Of a stretch of 64,000 bases of DNA, positions 63,418 through 64,000 are shown in pieces (within the stretch, counting starts at the first letter, position 1; each line of letters starts with the position of its first letter). The notes beneath the pieces were generated by a model. The model ran no database searches, was not told the DNA's origin, and worked only from the letters and a program-made list of their open reading frames with translations. The translations under genes were made by a program, and so were the position numbers. The DNA is taken from assembly GCA_003232385.1 (NCBI GenBank), contig QIJE01000040.1, forward strand, positions 16,666-80,665, given 5' to 3'. Source of the stretch: a bacterium. GTDB lineage: Bacteria > SZUA-79 > Acidulodesulfobacterales > Acidulodesulfobacteraceae.

Positions 63418-64000
63418 ACAGCACCCTTATATGTTTATAAAAATAGATTGCACCAAGTGCTATAAAAATTAAAGCAACAATAATACCGAATTTGTGTAAA
63501 TATCCCGATATTATGCCGATATTTTTTCCGGCCTCTAATCCTAAATACACTACTAACGTGTTGTAAAGCAATGAACCTAAGATAACGTAAAGGCTAAATT
63601 TTTTATAGTTCATAAAAGATGCACCGGGAGGAAAGCCTATGTAAGTTTTTACGACAGGCAGACACACGCCTATAAACACAGCAAGTCCGCCGTATTTTTT
63701 AAACCATACCGTTGCTTTATCCATATCTTTTTTATTAATGAGAAAATACCGTCCGTATTTCTCTATAAGGGGCCTTCCGCCTTTTTTTCCTATCAAATAA
63801 AGCAATGACGAACCGATATATGTTCCAACGGTAGCACTCAAAACGACAAGATAGAAGTTTAATTTACCTTCTCCCGACAAAAAACCGGAAACACCTAATA
63901 CCGCTTCTGACGGAACCGGGAGGGCGCATGATTCTAAGATCATTAAAAAAATAATTCCGGGATATCCTAGCGAAATAGCCCATGTCAGAAATATACCTAT
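63407..64000 (-). CDS. DedA-family membrane protein (5' end beyond window)
   Basis: The frame is open to the right edge: codons beyond the internal Met at 63943 read IGIFLTWAISLGYPGIIFL, which is the normal DedA sequence before ESCALPVPSEAVLG. Other DedA blocks are GTYIGSSLLYLIGKKGGR and GVCLPVVKTYIGFPPGASFM. The family works in phospholipid/undecaprenyl-phosphate flipping and membrane homeostasis. The true start lies outside. It overlaps the coupling ATPase by 11 bases and is probably co-transcribed with it. Confidence 0.85.
   Translation of the reverse strand: MGIFLTWAISLGYPGIIFLMILESCALPVPSEAVLGVSGFLSGEGKLNFYLVVLSATVGTYIGSSLLYLIGKKGGRPLIEKYGRYFLINKKDMDKATVWFKKYGGLAVFIGVCLPVVKTYIGFPPGASFMNYKKFSLYVILGSLLYNTLVVYLGLEAGKNIGIISGYLHKFGIIVALIFIALGAIYFYKHIRVLFEK

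Overview
The window is an A/T-rich, tightly packed chromosomal segment of a flagellated diderm (Gram-negative) bacterium. L- and P-ring genes (flgH, flgI, flgA) show an outer membrane. The fliW-csrA pair, flhF/flhG, a sigma-54 flagellar hierarchy, MotE and the futalosine-pathway gene mqnC fit a deltaproteobacteria-like lineage, possibly a low-GC sulfur- or metal-cycling group. No rRNA or other taxonomic marker is present, so this is an inference.

Layout. (1) 1-2500, minus: a PAS histidine kinase with a Rossmann-like N-terminus (open at the left edge), a single-domain response regulator and a DksA-type protein. (2) 2575-5861, minus: mqnC, fliI and a FlgJ-type rod protein fused to a lytic transglycosylase. 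(3) 6031-11319: motA-motB, two PilZ-like/unknown genes on the other strand, a small c-di-GMP-type N-domain gene, an HDOD gene and a GGDEF gene. (4) 20685 down to 11316, minus: flgF-flgG-flgA-flgH-flgI-flgM-flgN-flgK-flgL-csrA-fliW. (5) 20990-22125: a DsrE-like gene and a YcgR-like PilZ gene. (6) 49000 down to 22106, minus: flgD-flgE-fliK-fliJ-motE, then fliL-M-N-O-P-Q-R-flhB-flhA-flhF-flhG-fliA-HEAT protein-cheR-cheY-cheY-cheA-cheB-cheW-parC-parP-unknown-fliK2-flhX. (7) 49072-51834: divergent sigma-54 response regulator and histidine kinase. (8) 51942-56622, plus: flgB-flgC-fliE-fliF (frameshifted)-fliG-fliH. (9) 56623-60502: NYN nuclease, FleQ-like activator, TPR protein. (10) 60503-64000: an acetate transporter with its own promoter and terminator, an isolated VirD4/TraG-type ATPase and a DedA gene running off the right edge.

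Almost the whole flagellar basal body, hook, export apparatus, motor and chemotaxis core is here. The filament genes (flagellin, fliD, fliS), chemoreceptors and a CheY-P phosphatase are not. Four sigma-54 (-24/-12) promoters with exact GG-N10-GC spacing precede flgF, fliL, flgD and flgB. With two sigma-54 activators, FliA and FlgM this gives a layered control circuit, and FliW-CsrA adds post-transcriptional control.

The most notable observations are: fliF broken by a small deletion explained by collapse between 9-bp direct repeats; the sigma-54 promoter set; a ParC/ParP-like array-positioning pair inside the che operon, translationally chained to a second FliK-like protein and a free-standing FlhB C-domain; a HEAT-repeat protein between fliA and cheR; a hairpin with a GGA in the csrA leader; and a lone type IV coupling-protein-like ATPase.
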